From Subsaxibacter sp. CAU 1640 (GTDB lineage Bacteria; Bacteroidota; Bacteroidia; Flavobacteriales; Flavobacteriaceae): 64,000 bases of DNA. Shown piece after piece: positions 9,548 to 18,657 of the stretch; the stretch's first letter is position 1; every line of letters starts with the position of its first letter. A program made the translations under genes and the position numbers. The stretch is taken from positions 414,479 to 478,478 of the forward strand of contig NZ_JALNMI010000002.1 of NCBI RefSeq assembly GCF_023156585.1. The letters are read 5' to 3'. The notes below the pieces were generated by a model. It did no database searches and was not told the origin of the DNA. It saw only the letters and a list, made by a program, of their open reading frames with translations.

Positions 9548-9922
9548 ATGGTTTACACAGACAAAGAAAAATATTCAGACATTTTAAGTAACTCTCTTAC
9601 GTACTTAAAGAATATTGGTTTTGAAAATATCAAAGCCGATGCCGAAGGTTATGAAACGCCAAAATCGTATCATAAAAAGGGAAGCGATATCAACATTACT
9701 CCAGATATTGTTGCGGAAAAGGAAGGTAGAAAACATTATTTTGAATTAAGTTTAAAATCAGACAAGCCAAATTTATTAAAGTCAAAATGGTTGTTTTTGA
9801 ACACTTTAAGCACTATGAAATCTCATCGATTCAAGATTATAACCACTCGTGGCCACTACAAATTCACGAATGAAATGTTGGATGACATTAACTTGAACGA
9901 TAAAAAACTAATTAAAATTTAA
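9548..9922 (+). CDS. Conserved-looking small protein of unknown function (possible PD-(D/E)xK-like fold)
   Basis: I do not recognise a named family for this 124-residue protein. It starts at ATG 9548, has no signal peptide or membrane segment, and is rich in charged residues. A TPDIVAEKEG strand-turn followed by HYFELSLKS (about residues 51-70) resembles the two beta strands of a PD-(D/E)xK nuclease-like core, but the final lysine of the E-x-K pair is a serine (ELS), with a lysine two residues later. The rest (STMKSHRFKIITTRGHYKF) could form a further strand and helix. It stands alone between the pnp terminator and rpoD on the same strand. The nuclease-fold reading is speculation. Confidence 0.7.
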   Translation: MVYTDKEKYSDILSNSLTYLKNIGFENIKADAEGYETPKSYHKKGSDINITPDIVAEKEGRKHYFELSLKSDKPNLLKSKWLFLNTLSTMKSHRFKIITTRGHYKFTNEMLDDINLNDKKLIKI

Positions 9923-10012
9923 TTTTTTTGAAATTACTGTAACTTTTATGCGACTTCATCCGTATAACTATATGCGATATGAAATTCGTGGTAAAAAACA
10001 GAATAAAATTAG

Positions 10013-10876
10013 ATGAGACAACTCAAAATTACGAAGCAGGTTACCAATAGGGAAACAGCTTCGCTAGACAAGTACCTTCAAGAGATTGGAAAAGTTGACC
10101 TTATTACTGCTGACGAAGAAGTAGAATTGGCACAACGAATCAAAGCTGGTGATCAACGTGCTTTGGAAAAATTGACAAAAGCAAACCTACGTTTTGTGGT
10201 TTCTGTTGCAAAACAATATCAAAATCAAGGTTTGACGTTACCCGATTTGATCAATGAAGGTAATCTTGGATTGATTAAAGCCGCGCAGCGTTTTGATGAA
10301 ACTCGTGGTTTTAAATTTATTTCTTATGCCGTATGGTGGATTCGTCAATCAATTCTTCAAGCATTGGCTGAACAGTCTCGTATTGTTCGTTTGCCTTTGA
10401 ACAAGATTGGTTCGATAAATAAAATCAATAAGACTTTCGCATTCTTGGAACAAAGTCATGAGCGTCCGCCTAGTGCTGAAGAAATAGCCAAAGAGTTGGA
10501 TATGACTATTAACGACGTTAAAGAATCGATGAAGAATTCAGGACGCCATGTCTCAATGGATGCTCCTTTGGTAGAAGGTGAAGATTCAAATCTTTACGAT
10601 GTATTGCGTTCTGGTGAATCTCCAAATCCTGATAAAGATTTGTTACATGAATCTTTGCGCACAGAGATTGAAAGAGCTCTTGAAACATTGACACCACGTG
10701 AAGCAGATGTGATTCGTTTGTATTTTGGTCTTGGCGATCAACACCCTATGACCTTGGAAGAAATAGGTGAAACATTCGATTTGACACGTGAACGTGTAAG
10801 ACAAATAAAAGAAAAAGCAATTCGCAGATTGAAACATACGTCGCGAAGCAAAATATTAAAAACCTATTTAGGATAG
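10013..10876 (+). CDS. rpoD: Primary RNA polymerase sigma factor RpoD/SigA (short Bacteroidota form)
   Basis: This is the housekeeping sigma-70 factor, only 287 residues because the acidic N-terminal region 1.1 is absent, as is usual in Bacteroidota. Region 1.2 begins at [12 protein letters not shown]. Regions 2.1-2.4 cover about residues 55-115, with the [13 protein letters not shown] and [10 protein letters not shown] segments that bind core enzyme and the -7 element. Region 3 follows, and region 4.2 holds the helix-turn-helix [19 protein letters not shown] near the C-terminus. It is expected to recognise the TTG/TAnnTTTG promoters seen at rpsO and elsewhere in this window. A strong terminator follows before rpe. 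Confidence 0.97.
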   Translation: MRQLKITKQVTNRETASLDKYLQEIGKVDLITADEEVELAQRIKAGDQRALEKLTKANLRFVVSVAKQYQNQGLTLPDLINEGNLGLIKAAQRFDETRGFKFISYAVWWIRQSILQALAEQSRIVRLPLNKIGSINKINKTFAFLEQSHERPPSAEEIAKELDMTINDVKESMKNSGRHVSMDAPLVEGEDSNLYDVLRSGESPNPDKDLLHESLRTEIERALETLTPREADVIRLYFGLGDQHPMTLEEIGETFDLTRERVRQIKEKAIRRLKHTSRSKILKTYLG

Positions 10877-10951
10877 TAACGCCAATTTGTTACGACTAAA
10901 TAACAGTAACAAACAGTTACAACATAACTGTTCGTTTTTTGATTGATGAAA

Positions 10952-10986
10952 GAACCCTCGGCTGATTACCGAGGGTTCGCTTTTTT
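10952..10986 (+). terminator. Intrinsic terminator after rpoD
   Basis: GAACCCTCGG (10952-10961) pairs perfectly with CCGAGGGTTC (10969-10978) around a seven-base loop, followed by a six-T run. Confidence 0.92.
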
Positions 10987-10990
10987 AGGC

Positions 10991-10998
10991 TACTTTTG
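10991..10998 (+). promoter_or_regulatory. Putative -7 box for rpe
   Basis: TACTTTTG matches TAnnTTTG and lies just after the rpoD terminator and 21 bases before the rpe ATG. No TTG is at the expected upstream distance, because the terminator occupies that space, so the call rests on the -7 element alone. Confidence 0.45.
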
Positions 10999-11019
10999 CA
11001 AAAACAATACAACTACAAA

Positions 11020-11679
11020 ATGAATTCAAAATTAATTGCTCCTTCAATTTTGGCGGCAGATTTTGCCAATCTTCAAAAAGATATTGAAATAGTTAATGCA
11101 AGTGAAGCCGATTGGTTTCATATTGATATTATGGATGGTATGTTTGTTCCAAATATTTCTTTTGGAATGCCTGTTCTAAAGGCGATTACAAAACACACCA
11201 AAAAGTACGTCGATACTCACTTGATGATTGTGGATCCTGATAGATATATTAAGACTTTTGCTGATTTAGGAACCAACAATCTCACAGTACATTATGAAGC
11301 TTGCACACATTTGCATAGAACAATTCAAGCCATAAAATCCGAAGAAATGCAAGCTGGTGTGGCATTAAATCCTCATACAAATGTGAATGTTCTAGAAGAT
11401 ACCATCAATGATATTGATTTGGTCTGTGTAATGAGTGTAAATCCAGGATTTGGAGGTCAGAGCTTCATTGAAAACACTTATAATAAGGTGAGACAATTAA
11501 AAGAATTAATCCTTAAGAAAGGTGCCTCCACCAAAATTGAAATTGACGGCGGAGTTACAAATAAAAATGCCAAACAATTGATTACTCAAGGTGCAGATGT
11601 TCTGGTGGCAGGTAGTTTTGTGTTTCAAAGTGAAAACCCAATAAAAACGATTAGCGAATTAAGAAAGCTGATAAATTAA
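11020..11679 (+). CDS. rpe: Ribulose-phosphate 3-epimerase
   Basis: Rpe interconverts D-ribulose 5-phosphate and D-xylulose 5-phosphate in the pentose phosphate pathway. The 219-residue TIM barrel shows the family landmarks: IAPSILAADFANL at the start, FHIDIMDGMFVPN with catalytic Asp and metal His, HLMI, MSVNPGFGGQSF, and EIDGGV with the second catalytic Asp. I use ATG 11020; the open frame from 10996 overlaps the putative promoter. The gene ends only two bases before the end of the convergent wzc gene, with no hairpin between, so it marks the sharp edge of the polysaccharide locus. Confidence 0.96.
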   Translation: MNSKLIAPSILAADFANLQKDIEIVNASEADWFHIDIMDGMFVPNISFGMPVLKAITKHTKKYVDTHLMIVDPDRYIKTFADLGTNNLTVHYEACTHLHRTIQAIKSEEMQAGVALNPHTNVNVLEDTINDIDLVCVMSVNPGFGGQSFIENTYNKVRQLKELILKKGASTKIEIDGGVTNKNAKQLITQGADVLVAGSFVFQSENPIKTISELRKLIN

Positions 11680-11681
11680 AG

Positions 11682-14039
11682 TTATCGTTTCCTAATTTTC
11701 ATATTTGCGCCGTAACCATAACTGTAGCCATAATTATATGTATACCCATATGATTTGCTTGCACCAACACCATTTATCACGTAAGCCATATTTTTCAAAC
11801 GCCCTGTCTCATGTAAATTTTTTGAAAAATCTAACAAGTTTTTTTCTGTGAATTCAGCTCTTACTAAATATAAAGTCGCGTCAGCCCATTGAGAAATAAG
11901 CATCGTATCGGTTACAAGAATTGTAGGTGCGGTATCTACAACAATATAGTCAAAATTTTCTTTGGCTTCTGAGAGCAATTTTTCAAAGCGACCATTAGTC
12001 AATAATTGGGTAGGGTTTGGAGGTATACTCCCCGATAATAGAGTGTAATGTTCGGGATACTTTTCAAAACCTTTGAAAAGAGCCTTTTTCCAATCAAAGG
12101 ACGCGTCATGAAGATAATTGGATAAACCAGCTTCGTCTTTGTTATGGTCGGTATAATTATGGATTTGAGGATTTCTCAAATCGGCACCCACAAGCAACAC
12201 CTTCTTATTGAGACTGGCTAAAGCCAACGATAGATTGAGTCCGACGTAAGTTTTCCCTTCACCTTTAATGGTAGAAGTGCAATAAATAACCTTACCATCG
12301 CTTGGCGCGTTCATAGATAAAATATAATTTACATTAGAACTTAAGATACGAAAAGCTTCGGCTTGTACATTTCTATCAGTAGGATCTCTAAACACTAAAT
12401 CCTTATCTTTAATCCTAGGCAATTCGGCCAATACAGGAACGTTAGGCACCTTTACCTCAATATCATTTTTGCTTTTGATTTTTGTATCCAATACGATAGT
12501 TGCGTATAAAACCCCGAAAGGGATCAATAGTCCAGCGATCAATGCAAAGAGATAAACACTTCTAGAGTTAGGAGAAATTGGAGCACTTCCTGACAAGGCA
12601 TACTCAACTACCTTGATGGATGGTTCAGTGATTGCCAAATTGATTGCCGCCTCTTCACGTTTCTGAAGCAAGAATAAATACAAAGTTTCTTTGATGACCC
12701 TCTGTCTTTCAATAGAATTAAGCAGCTTTTCCTTTCTAGGCAATTGTGCAACTTCAGAAACAAACCTTTGATTTCTGCCCAATAACTGTTTTTTTGAAGC
12801 ATCCAATTGCTGCTCATAAGCTGATAACGATACCCTTATATTATCCTTTACTTCATTTAATTTACTATTGACTACTTGAACCTTTGGATTACTCTCGCCA
12901 CCACTTATCATGAGTTTATCACGTTCAAAAACTAATGTATTATATTGATCTACCAATGAATTCACTATAGAATTGTCTATACCAATATTTGATGGCAGCA
13001 AATCTGATTCCTTATTTTTATCCAAAGCCAAGGTTTCCTTAAGCATTTTGGAAAGTAAAATCTGATTTTCAATATTGAAGACATTTTGATCAGATTGTGC
13101 CCGTTGGCCGAGTCCTTCGGCTGCGTTCGACTCTATATAAATGATATCATTCGATTGTTTGAAGTCCTTTTTTTCAGTTTCAATGGAGTCCAATTCTTGA
13201 GCCAAGTACACAAATCGTTCATCAATAAAGTCAATGGTTCTCTTTGACACTTCCTGTCTATCAATAATTCCGTCCATATTGAACACTTCAACCAATTCAT
13301 TCAAAATTCGTTCAGATTTGGGTCTGCTTTCACTTGAATGGCTTATTTGCAATAAATCACTGGCTTTCCCTACCAATCCTATAGTAATTTTATTTTTAAG
13401 TTTAGTAGTGGCTGAAGTTAGAGGAAGAAACCTCAAAATAAATGTCTTTCCTACAATGTCTTTGATATTCGAGCCATTTTCAGTCCTTAAATCAAATGGC
13501 AATTTATGACGTATCAAATACGAATTGAAATTCGGTATGACTGTAGGTTGATCACTCCCATTGCTAAAAATTTCAAATGCTTCCTTTTTGACCTCAATTC
13601 GAAATGTTTGAGAAGTTTGAATGTTCTCATTTTCTACATTCTTTTTAACTTCAAAAGGGAATCTATCGATTTCCGTAGTTCTCACACTTCCCTCTTCATA
13701 GAATTCCATTGTGAGATTAAGATTTCTTACTACTTGCTCAATGATTCGGTACGATCGAAGAATTTCAACTTCATTCTCCAGATTTATATTAGACCTATTG
13801 AATACAAACGCTGAAGACGGCAGCTCTAAACCTTTTTGTTTATTCAATATTTGTATTTTGGCACTGCTGTTGTAAATACGTGGCGTATACCTTAAGTATA
13901 AAAAGGCAATTAAAAAAGCAAAGGATATTCCGATGGCAAACCATATCCAATAGCGCAAATACTTATAAAACTCTTGCTTTATAACTTCTCCTTGATCAGA
14001 TTTGTTGCTTTTTAATGCGTTGATTTCTTCTTGCCTCAT
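11682..14039 (-). CDS. wzc: Polysaccharide co-polymerase/tyrosine autokinase (Wzc-like)
   Basis: This 785-residue inner-membrane protein is of the kind that sets chain length and drives export of Wzy-type polysaccharides with Wza. It has a first membrane helix at about 31-52, a Wzz/periplasmic coiled-coil region to about 490, a second helix at about 495-517, and a cytoplasmic BY-kinase domain. The kinase shows Walker A KGEGKTY (near 590), the A' motif VGADLR (near 615, with Gly where Asp is usual), Walker B VVDTAPT (near 700), and a tyrosine-rich tail (about ten Tyr/Gly alternations near 765-780), the autophosphorylation cluster. It is five bases downstream of the wza-like gene and is the last gene of the leftward locus. 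Confidence 0.92.
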   Translation of the reverse strand: MRQEEINALKSNKSDQGEVIKQEFYKYLRYWIWFAIGISFAFLIAFLYLRYTPRIYNSSAKIQILNKQKGLELPSSAFVFNRSNINLENEVEILRSYRIIEQVVRNLNLTMEFYEEGSVRTTEIDRFPFEVKKNVENENIQTSQTFRIEVKKEAFEIFSNGSDQPTVIPNFNSYLIRHKLPFDLRTENGSNIKDIVGKTFILRFLPLTSATTKLKNKITIGLVGKASDLLQISHSSESRPKSERILNELVEVFNMDGIIDRQEVSKRTIDFIDERFVYLAQELDSIETEKKDFKQSNDIIYIESNAAEGLGQRAQSDQNVFNIENQILLSKMLKETLALDKNKESDLLPSNIGIDNSIVNSLVDQYNTLVFERDKLMISGGESNPKVQVVNSKLNEVKDNIRVSLSAYEQQLDASKKQLLGRNQRFVSEVAQLPRKEKLLNSIERQRVIKETLYLFLLQKREEAAINLAITEPSIKVVEYALSGSAPISPNSRSVYLFALIAGLLIPFGVLYATIVLDTKIKSKNDIEVKVPNVPVLAELPRIKDKDLVFRDPTDRNVQAEAFRILSSNVNYILSMNAPSDGKVIYCTSTIKGEGKTYVGLNLSLALASLNKKVLLVGADLRNPQIHNYTDHNKDEAGLSNYLHDASFDWKKALFKGFEKYPEHYTLLSGSIPPNPTQLLTNGRFEKLLSEAKENFDYIVVDTAPTILVTDTMLISQWADATLYLVRAEFTEKNLLDFSKNLHETGRLKNMAYVINGVGASKSYGYTYNYGYSYGYGANMKIRKR

Positions 14040-14044
14040 TAGGA

Positions 14045-14806
14045 TTATCGGGTTATAAGAACTATTGTAGTAAGTAAAATGGAAATAACAGAAATTAGAG
14101 TACCTGTATTTCCAACAAAACCAGCACTTTTAACTTTGGGCTCGTTAGGGCTTACAATAATAACGTCATTAGGCTTTATGTTGTAAAATGGACTATTCAA
14201 TAATTCGGCAGATGTCATATCGATATGAGATATCTGCCTCAAGCTGTCGGTTTCTCTCATAACCAAAATATCTTCTCGTTTGCCATTGATAGTCAAATCA
14301 CCTGCAAGACCCAAAACCTGAAGTAAAGTAATATTTTGTTCAGTAAAACTAAATGTACCAGGATTTCTCACTTCCCCCAATACAGTAACTTTTGCATTTA
14401 GCAATCTAACATTGACTGTCGGATTTTTTAAATGTCCACTAGTTTCTAACCGATTCTTAATTTCTTCTTGCAGCTCAATAACACTTTTGTTGTAAGTAGA
14501 GATTTGTCCTAGTTGCGGAAAATCTATGGAATGATCTTCAGAAACTAAATAGCCTTCCAATTTCATCAGTTCAATGTTATTTCCCGGTCCAGAGGTAGAG
14601 CTGATTTTATTATAAGGTATAGCAGCTTCTGATTCTAAAGCTCCAACTGTGATTTTTAAAATATCATTGGGCTGTATTTTTGGAGTTGAAAATTTAATTG
14701 AAGAATTATTAAAGTTGTCTGCATCTTGCAGATAGAGTATCTCCTTTTTATTGGCGCAAGAATTAAAAAATAGGGCAACAATTATTACAATAAATAGATG
14801 TTTCAT
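14045..14806 (-). CDS. wza: Polysaccharide export outer-membrane lipoprotein (Wza-like)
   Basis: The 253-residue protein has a lipoprotein signal peptide with lipidated Cys17 (FFNSC). A polysaccharide-export domain follows (about 45-125, beginning IQPNDILKITV), then an SLBB-type domain (about 130-190, VTVLGEVRNPGTF). It ends in a hydrophobic helix (about 234-253) that would span the outer membrane, as in Wza. Such proteins form the outer-membrane channel for capsule or exopolysaccharide and work with the Wzc-like partner encoded five bases downstream. It is shorter than E. coli Wza (379 residues), as Bacteroidota members often are. A 78-base AT-rich gap separates it from the upstream phosphotransferase gene. 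Confidence 0.92.
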   Translation of the reverse strand: MKHLFIVIIVALFFNSCANKKEILYLQDADNFNNSSIKFSTPKIQPNDILKITVGALESEAAIPYNKISSTSGPGNNIELMKLEGYLVSEDHSIDFPQLGQISTYNKSVIELQEEIKNRLETSGHLKNPTVNVRLLNAKVTVLGEVRNPGTFSFTEQNITLLQVLGLAGDLTINGKREDILVMRETDSLRQISHIDMTSAELLNSPFYNIKPNDVIIVSPNEPKVKSAGFVGNTGTLISVISILLTTIVLITR

Positions 14807-14884
14807 TTACTAGCTCTTAAAGTATTGCAAATATAATCGCAATTAGATGATTGACAAAGGTAAGTTAGTTTTTTACATTACGGC

Positions 14885-16012
14885 TTAATCAACGGTGTGC
14901 TTAAATGCTTTAGAACCAGAAAAATTAATTGACAACCAATTCCATATGAAGAATACTGAATACAGTAAAGAACCTATAACCAACATTAAGACAAACTGTA
15001 TGTGTATATCGATATCTCTTAAAAAATAAGAAAGTAAAATTATAATGGCATTAATGCATACAATACAAACCGTGGTTCGTATATGTGTAAATCCTAATTG
15101 AAGAAAACGATGATGTAAATGGTTCCTATCTGCTACAAAAGGACTTTTCTTGTGGATGAGTACTCTGATTAAAAAAATTCTCAAGGTGTCCAAAAGAGGA
15201 AAAAACACAATAGCAAAAGCCAAAACAGGAGCGGAATTATAAAATTCAGAACCTTGATGAGTTTGCGAATAATTAATAAATTTTACCACAAAAAATGCAA
15301 GTAAAAAACCAATAATCATGGAGCCAGTATCTCCCATGAAAATTTTATTGGTTTTAGAAAAATTCAAGCGAAGAAATGGCAATAAAGCACCTATCAAACC
15401 GATTGCAATTGTAGCCATGCTCACATCTTTTATAGTTATGAAAATAAAGGTAAAAGCTGCACTTGAAATTAATGCTAAAGTTCCAGCCAACCCATCTACG
15501 CCGTCAATAAGGTTGAAAGCATTTATCAGCAGTATGTAAACGAACAGTGTCAAAGTGACAGAGAACCAATAGGGCAATATGGTGATTCCCAACAAGCCCG
15601 ATAACCCAAGTATTCTTGTATCAGTAAATACAATCAACAGTCCAGCCGCTAATAATTGACCGAAGAACTTCTTTTTGGGAGATAAGATCAATAAATCATC
15701 TTTCAATCCAAGAAAAAACAAAATTGTAAGTCCCCCTAATAGTAATAGTAGAATTTTAGTATCAAGCAAAGCTCCAACGGTAGTAATAACAACAACTAAA
15801 CTCAAATAAATACTAATTCCACCCAATGTTGGGGTCTTTTCAGAATGCGTACTTCTAGAAGTTGGCTCGTCCATTAAATGTTTAGCTTCAGCCACATTAA
15901 AGATGGCTGGAAAAGCACTTTGAGACATAAAAAAGGCAATCAAAAAAGCAATGGCTAGCCAAAGTTCCAAATGATCGAGAGGGTTAAAATAATTTAGCAG
16001 TTCTTGTATCAT
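14885..16012 (-). CDS. MraY/WecA-type undecaprenyl-phosphate sugar-phosphate transferase
   Basis: This 375-residue, many-helix membrane protein belongs to the GT4/MraY-WecA phosphoglycosyltransferase family, which transfers a sugar 1-phosphate (commonly GlcNAc) from a UDP-sugar to undecaprenyl phosphate. The diagnostic NAFNLIDGVDGLAG motif is at about 164-178, KKKFFGQ and a GDTGSM segment (about 228) supply catalytic residues, and an HxHHR-like element (NHLHHRFLQLG) near 298 is typical of the WecA/TagO group. It is the only clear initiating transferase in the locus, so repeat-unit assembly probably starts here. There are 205 bases of AT-rich DNA upstream before the next gene. The exact sugar is unknown. 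Confidence 0.9.
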   Translation of the reverse strand: MIQELLNYFNPLDHLELWLAIAFLIAFFMSQSAFPAIFNVAEAKHLMDEPTSRSTHSEKTPTLGGISIYLSLVVVITTVGALLDTKILLLLLGGLTILFFLGLKDDLLILSPKKKFFGQLLAAGLLIVFTDTRILGLSGLLGITILPYWFSVTLTLFVYILLINAFNLIDGVDGLAGTLALISSAAFTFIFITIKDVSMATIAIGLIGALLPFLRLNFSKTNKIFMGDTGSMIIGFLLAFFVVKFINYSQTHQGSEFYNSAPVLAFAIVFFPLLDTLRIFLIRVLIHKKSPFVADRNHLHHRFLQLGFTHIRTTVCIVCINAIIILLSYFLRDIDIHIQFVLMLVIGSLLYSVFFIWNWLSINFSGSKAFKHTVD

Positions 16013-16217
16013 ATATTCTTTATGCCTTCTTGATGTATAGAAATATCCCCGATTTTAATGCGAATATAGGCTGAATGTAATGTATTTCCCAAAAAAAATA
16101 GTTCAAAATCAATAACAAATAGATTATTTACACTTTTAAAAAAATTGGCGGTAAGTTATTGATTGTTTTTTATGTTGTAGTGTTGTATTATATTAAAATA
16201 ATGTAAACATTGCCAAT

Positions 16218-16973
16218 CTATTTGGATATCCACTGTGGAATTTTGGATAGATTCTTTAAACCAATTGTCAATATGGGAGTACCAATGGCATTGTTTTTTG
16301 CGGCTCTAAAATCTTCTTTAGTTTTTAGAATTAAATTTTTTAAACTTTTGTTACTAGCTCCTCCTACACGCATTTTTGTTATCGTCTTCGGCAAATAGTA
16401 AAATCGATATTCAGACACCTTAAATATACGTAAAATAAAGTCATAATCAGCAGCAATACGATAATTGATGTTAAAATTCCCGTTGTTTTTGTATATCTCA
16501 TTTTTAAGAAATAAAGTGGGATGGGCTGGCATCCAGCCTCTATTTAAGAGTTTACGCTTGTAAGGTTGACTGGTCCAATTTCTGACGACATCATCTACAT
16601 TTTCAAATCGTACATAATGCAGGTTACCATAAACTCCATCTACCTGCTCGGATTGAAACACATTGACAATGTCTTCTATAATTTGATTATTAGCTAAAAA
16701 ATCGTCGGAATGTACAAATCCAATAATATCTCCCGTCGACTTGTTGATTCCTTTATTCAAAGCATCATAAATACCTTGATCGTTTTCGGAAGACCATACT
16801 ATTTGATGATGCATTGCGGCTTTGGACTTAATCAAATCCACCGTACCATCTAAAGAATTCCCATCAATGATGACATATTCAATGTTTTTATATGTCTGAT
16901 TCAATACAGAATTCATACAAACCTCCAATGTTTTGGCGCTATTATAAGTGGCGGTTATGATTGAAACCTTCAT
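16218..16973 (-). CDS. Family 2 glycosyltransferase
   Basis: The 251-residue protein has a GT-A fold. KVSIITATYNSAKTLEVC opens the nucleotide-binding domain, VIIDGNSLDGT follows, and the metal-binding HSDDF (DXD-like) is at about residue 88. A catalytic-region YRIAADYDFILR lies near 172. It would add one sugar to the lipid-linked repeat unit at the inner face of the membrane. Its ATG overlaps the stop of the acetyltransferase gene by one base, so the two are translationally coupled. Donor and acceptor cannot be deduced. Confidence 0.88.
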   Translation of the reverse strand: MKVSIITATYNSAKTLEVCMNSVLNQTYKNIEYVIIDGNSLDGTVDLIKSKAAMHHQIVWSSENDQGIYDALNKGINKSTGDIIGFVHSDDFLANNQIIEDIVNVFQSEQVDGVYGNLHYVRFENVDDVVRNWTSQPYKRKLLNRGWMPAHPTLFLKNEIYKNNGNFNINYRIAADYDFILRIFKVSEYRFYYLPKTITKMRVGGASNKSLKNLILKTKEDFRAAKNNAIGTPILTIGLKNLSKIPQWISK

Positions 16974-17518
16974 TATGAAATAGTTCTAGTTTTGATCTTC
17001 ATAGCCGGATTGCCTTTATATATGCTATAGGAATCGAGATTACTACTTACGACAGATCCTAAAGATAAAACTGCATGGCTTTCGACAGTAACACCTGGCC
17101 CCACAATACTTTTTGCTCCTATCCAAGCTCCTTCTTTTAAAACGATTGGCGCAACCATTAGATCGAAACTGGGTTTTTTATAGTTATGATTTCCACAAAT
17201 CAAAAATGCACCTTGAGATAGACACACATTATTTTCTATACTCACATCCGCAAGATTGTCTATCCAAACACTCTCACCAATCCAGCAATTATCGCCAACA
17301 ACTAGTTTCCACGGATACTTTATATTCACTTTTGGTTTAATTATAACGTTATGGCCGATAGTTGCGCCAAATAAACGAAGAAAAAAGATTTTTAAACCGG
17401 AAGACGGATTCAACGGGTTTCTTAAAATCAACTCATTGATAAAGTACCAACCAAACCGTTTAATGGCAGAACCAGGTTGATACCAGTCGTTATTATATGA
17501 TGATAAATCTGTTTTCAA
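16973..17518 (-). CDS. WcaF-like hexapeptide-repeat acetyltransferase
   Basis: The 181-residue protein is a left-handed beta-helix O-acetyltransferase. Hexapeptide repeats run from about residue 50 to 165 (IGHNVIIKPKVNI, VGDNCWIGESVWI, VWIDNL..VSIENNVCLSQGA), with the active-site HNYKK segment near 112 and GAWIGAKSIVGPGVTV afterwards. Its N-terminus and spacing resemble WcaF of colanic acid synthesis, which acetylates a sugar of the repeat unit with acetyl-CoA. It starts four bases after the upstream glycosyltransferase stop and overlaps the next gene by one base. The sugar modified is unknown. Confidence 0.88.
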   Translation of the reverse strand: MKTDLSSYNNDWYQPGSAIKRFGWYFINELILRNPLNPSSGLKIFFLRLFGATIGHNVIIKPKVNIKYPWKLVVGDNCWIGESVWIDNLADVSIENNVCLSQGAFLICGNHNYKKPSFDLMVAPIVLKEGAWIGAKSIVGPGVTVESHAVLSLGSVVSSNLDSYSIYKGNPAMKIKTRTIS

Positions 17519-17522
17519 TGTT

Positions 17523-18656
17523 TTAAAACTTAAACAGGTTCAAATTTAACACTAATAATTCAGGATTGGTTGAAAACTCCCTTGCGAAATCAACAGTCTT
17601 GGCCGACATTTCATGATACCTATCATTAGACAAAGCAATAGCCTCATCGAATGTTTGCGAAATATTATGGATAGTATTTAAACCAACATCCCAACCTAAA
17701 TCTTTATTTTTTAAATTTTTCCAGGGTGTTTGATCAGAAATGATTACTGGTAAACCAGACATAAAAGATTCAAGAATGGCATGTCCAAAATTCTCACCTT
17801 CCGACAGCAACACAAAAAAATCGTAATCACAAAGAACCGATGGAACATCTTCACTTGGAAGAATACCTTTGTAAGTAACGCATACATGTTTGGGTATTTC
17901 TTCGATACTCTTTTGGCATAATCTCCAATAGGCTTCATCGTAAACAGGACCGTAATAATCCAATATCATTGGTGATGAAACATTTTTCAAAGCTTCAAGC
18001 ATAGTTAATGTACCTTTCTCTTTAGAAACCCTCGCTACATTGACGAATTTTACTGGGTCAGATTTTCGTATTTTAGGTTCATTCGACGGTGACATTCTGG
18101 CAAGGTTTGGCGCTATTAAGACATGAGTACCTTTTCCTAAAATTTGCTTAATATAGTTAGCTTCGTCATCATTGGTGGCATGAAACCGAACTCCCTTATA
18201 AAGATCCAAAAGTTTTGCAATAGCCAAAAACCATCTCTTTTTAGTTTTTTTGACCGAAAACGCTTGTGGATTCAGCATACCTCTTGCCGCAACAATCACG
18301 TGAGGATGTTTTCTTAAAAACCAAAGAGGTAATATAGAAAAATACCAACTATAGATGCCATTGATGTATGCGATATCGAAAGCTGTATCATCTATAACTT
18401 GCTTTAAATTTGATTTGTTAAGGGCTTCCTTTGAGAAATAATAAACGGACATATGCTCATTGAGTTGATTCCAACTATCAGATTGGATATCCGTATAAAC
18501 CTCATCAGAACAATAGTCGGTATCTCTTGTAATTATATAAAAATCATGATACGACCCTAAATGTGCTATCAAGTTGGCATATGAACGCACAGGACCCCCA
18601 GAGTTAGTACCTGGCAAAAACCAATCGATGACAATCAATATTTTTTTTCTCTTCAT
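17523..18656 (-). CDS. Family 4 glycosyltransferase
   Basis: This 377-residue GT-B enzyme has an N-terminal glycine-rich loop (LPGTNSGGPVRSYANL) and a C-terminal donor-binding half starting at FVNVARVSKEKGTL. The E-x7-E signature is in EGENFGHAILES (about 307-317), followed by GLPVIIS. This is the retaining GT4 pattern, typical of sugar transfer during repeat-unit assembly. It begins one base after the upstream glycosyltransferase ends and stops four bases before the acetyltransferase gene. Donor specificity is unknown. Confidence 0.88.
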   Translation of the reverse strand: MKRKKILIVIDWFLPGTNSGGPVRSYANLIAHLGSYHDFYIITRDTDYCSDEVYTDIQSDSWNQLNEHMSVYYFSKEALNKSNLKQVIDDTAFDIAYINGIYSWYFSILPLWFLRKHPHVIVAARGMLNPQAFSVKKTKKRWFLAIAKLLDLYKGVRFHATNDDEANYIKQILGKGTHVLIAPNLARMSPSNEPKIRKSDPVKFVNVARVSKEKGTLTMLEALKNVSSPMILDYYGPVYDEAYWRLCQKSIEEIPKHVCVTYKGILPSEDVPSVLCDYDFFVLLSEGENFGHAILESFMSGLPVIISDQTPWKNLKNKDLGWDVGLNTIHNISQTFDEAIALSNDRYHEMSAKTVDFAREFSTNPELLVLNLNLFKF

Positions 18657-18657
18657 T

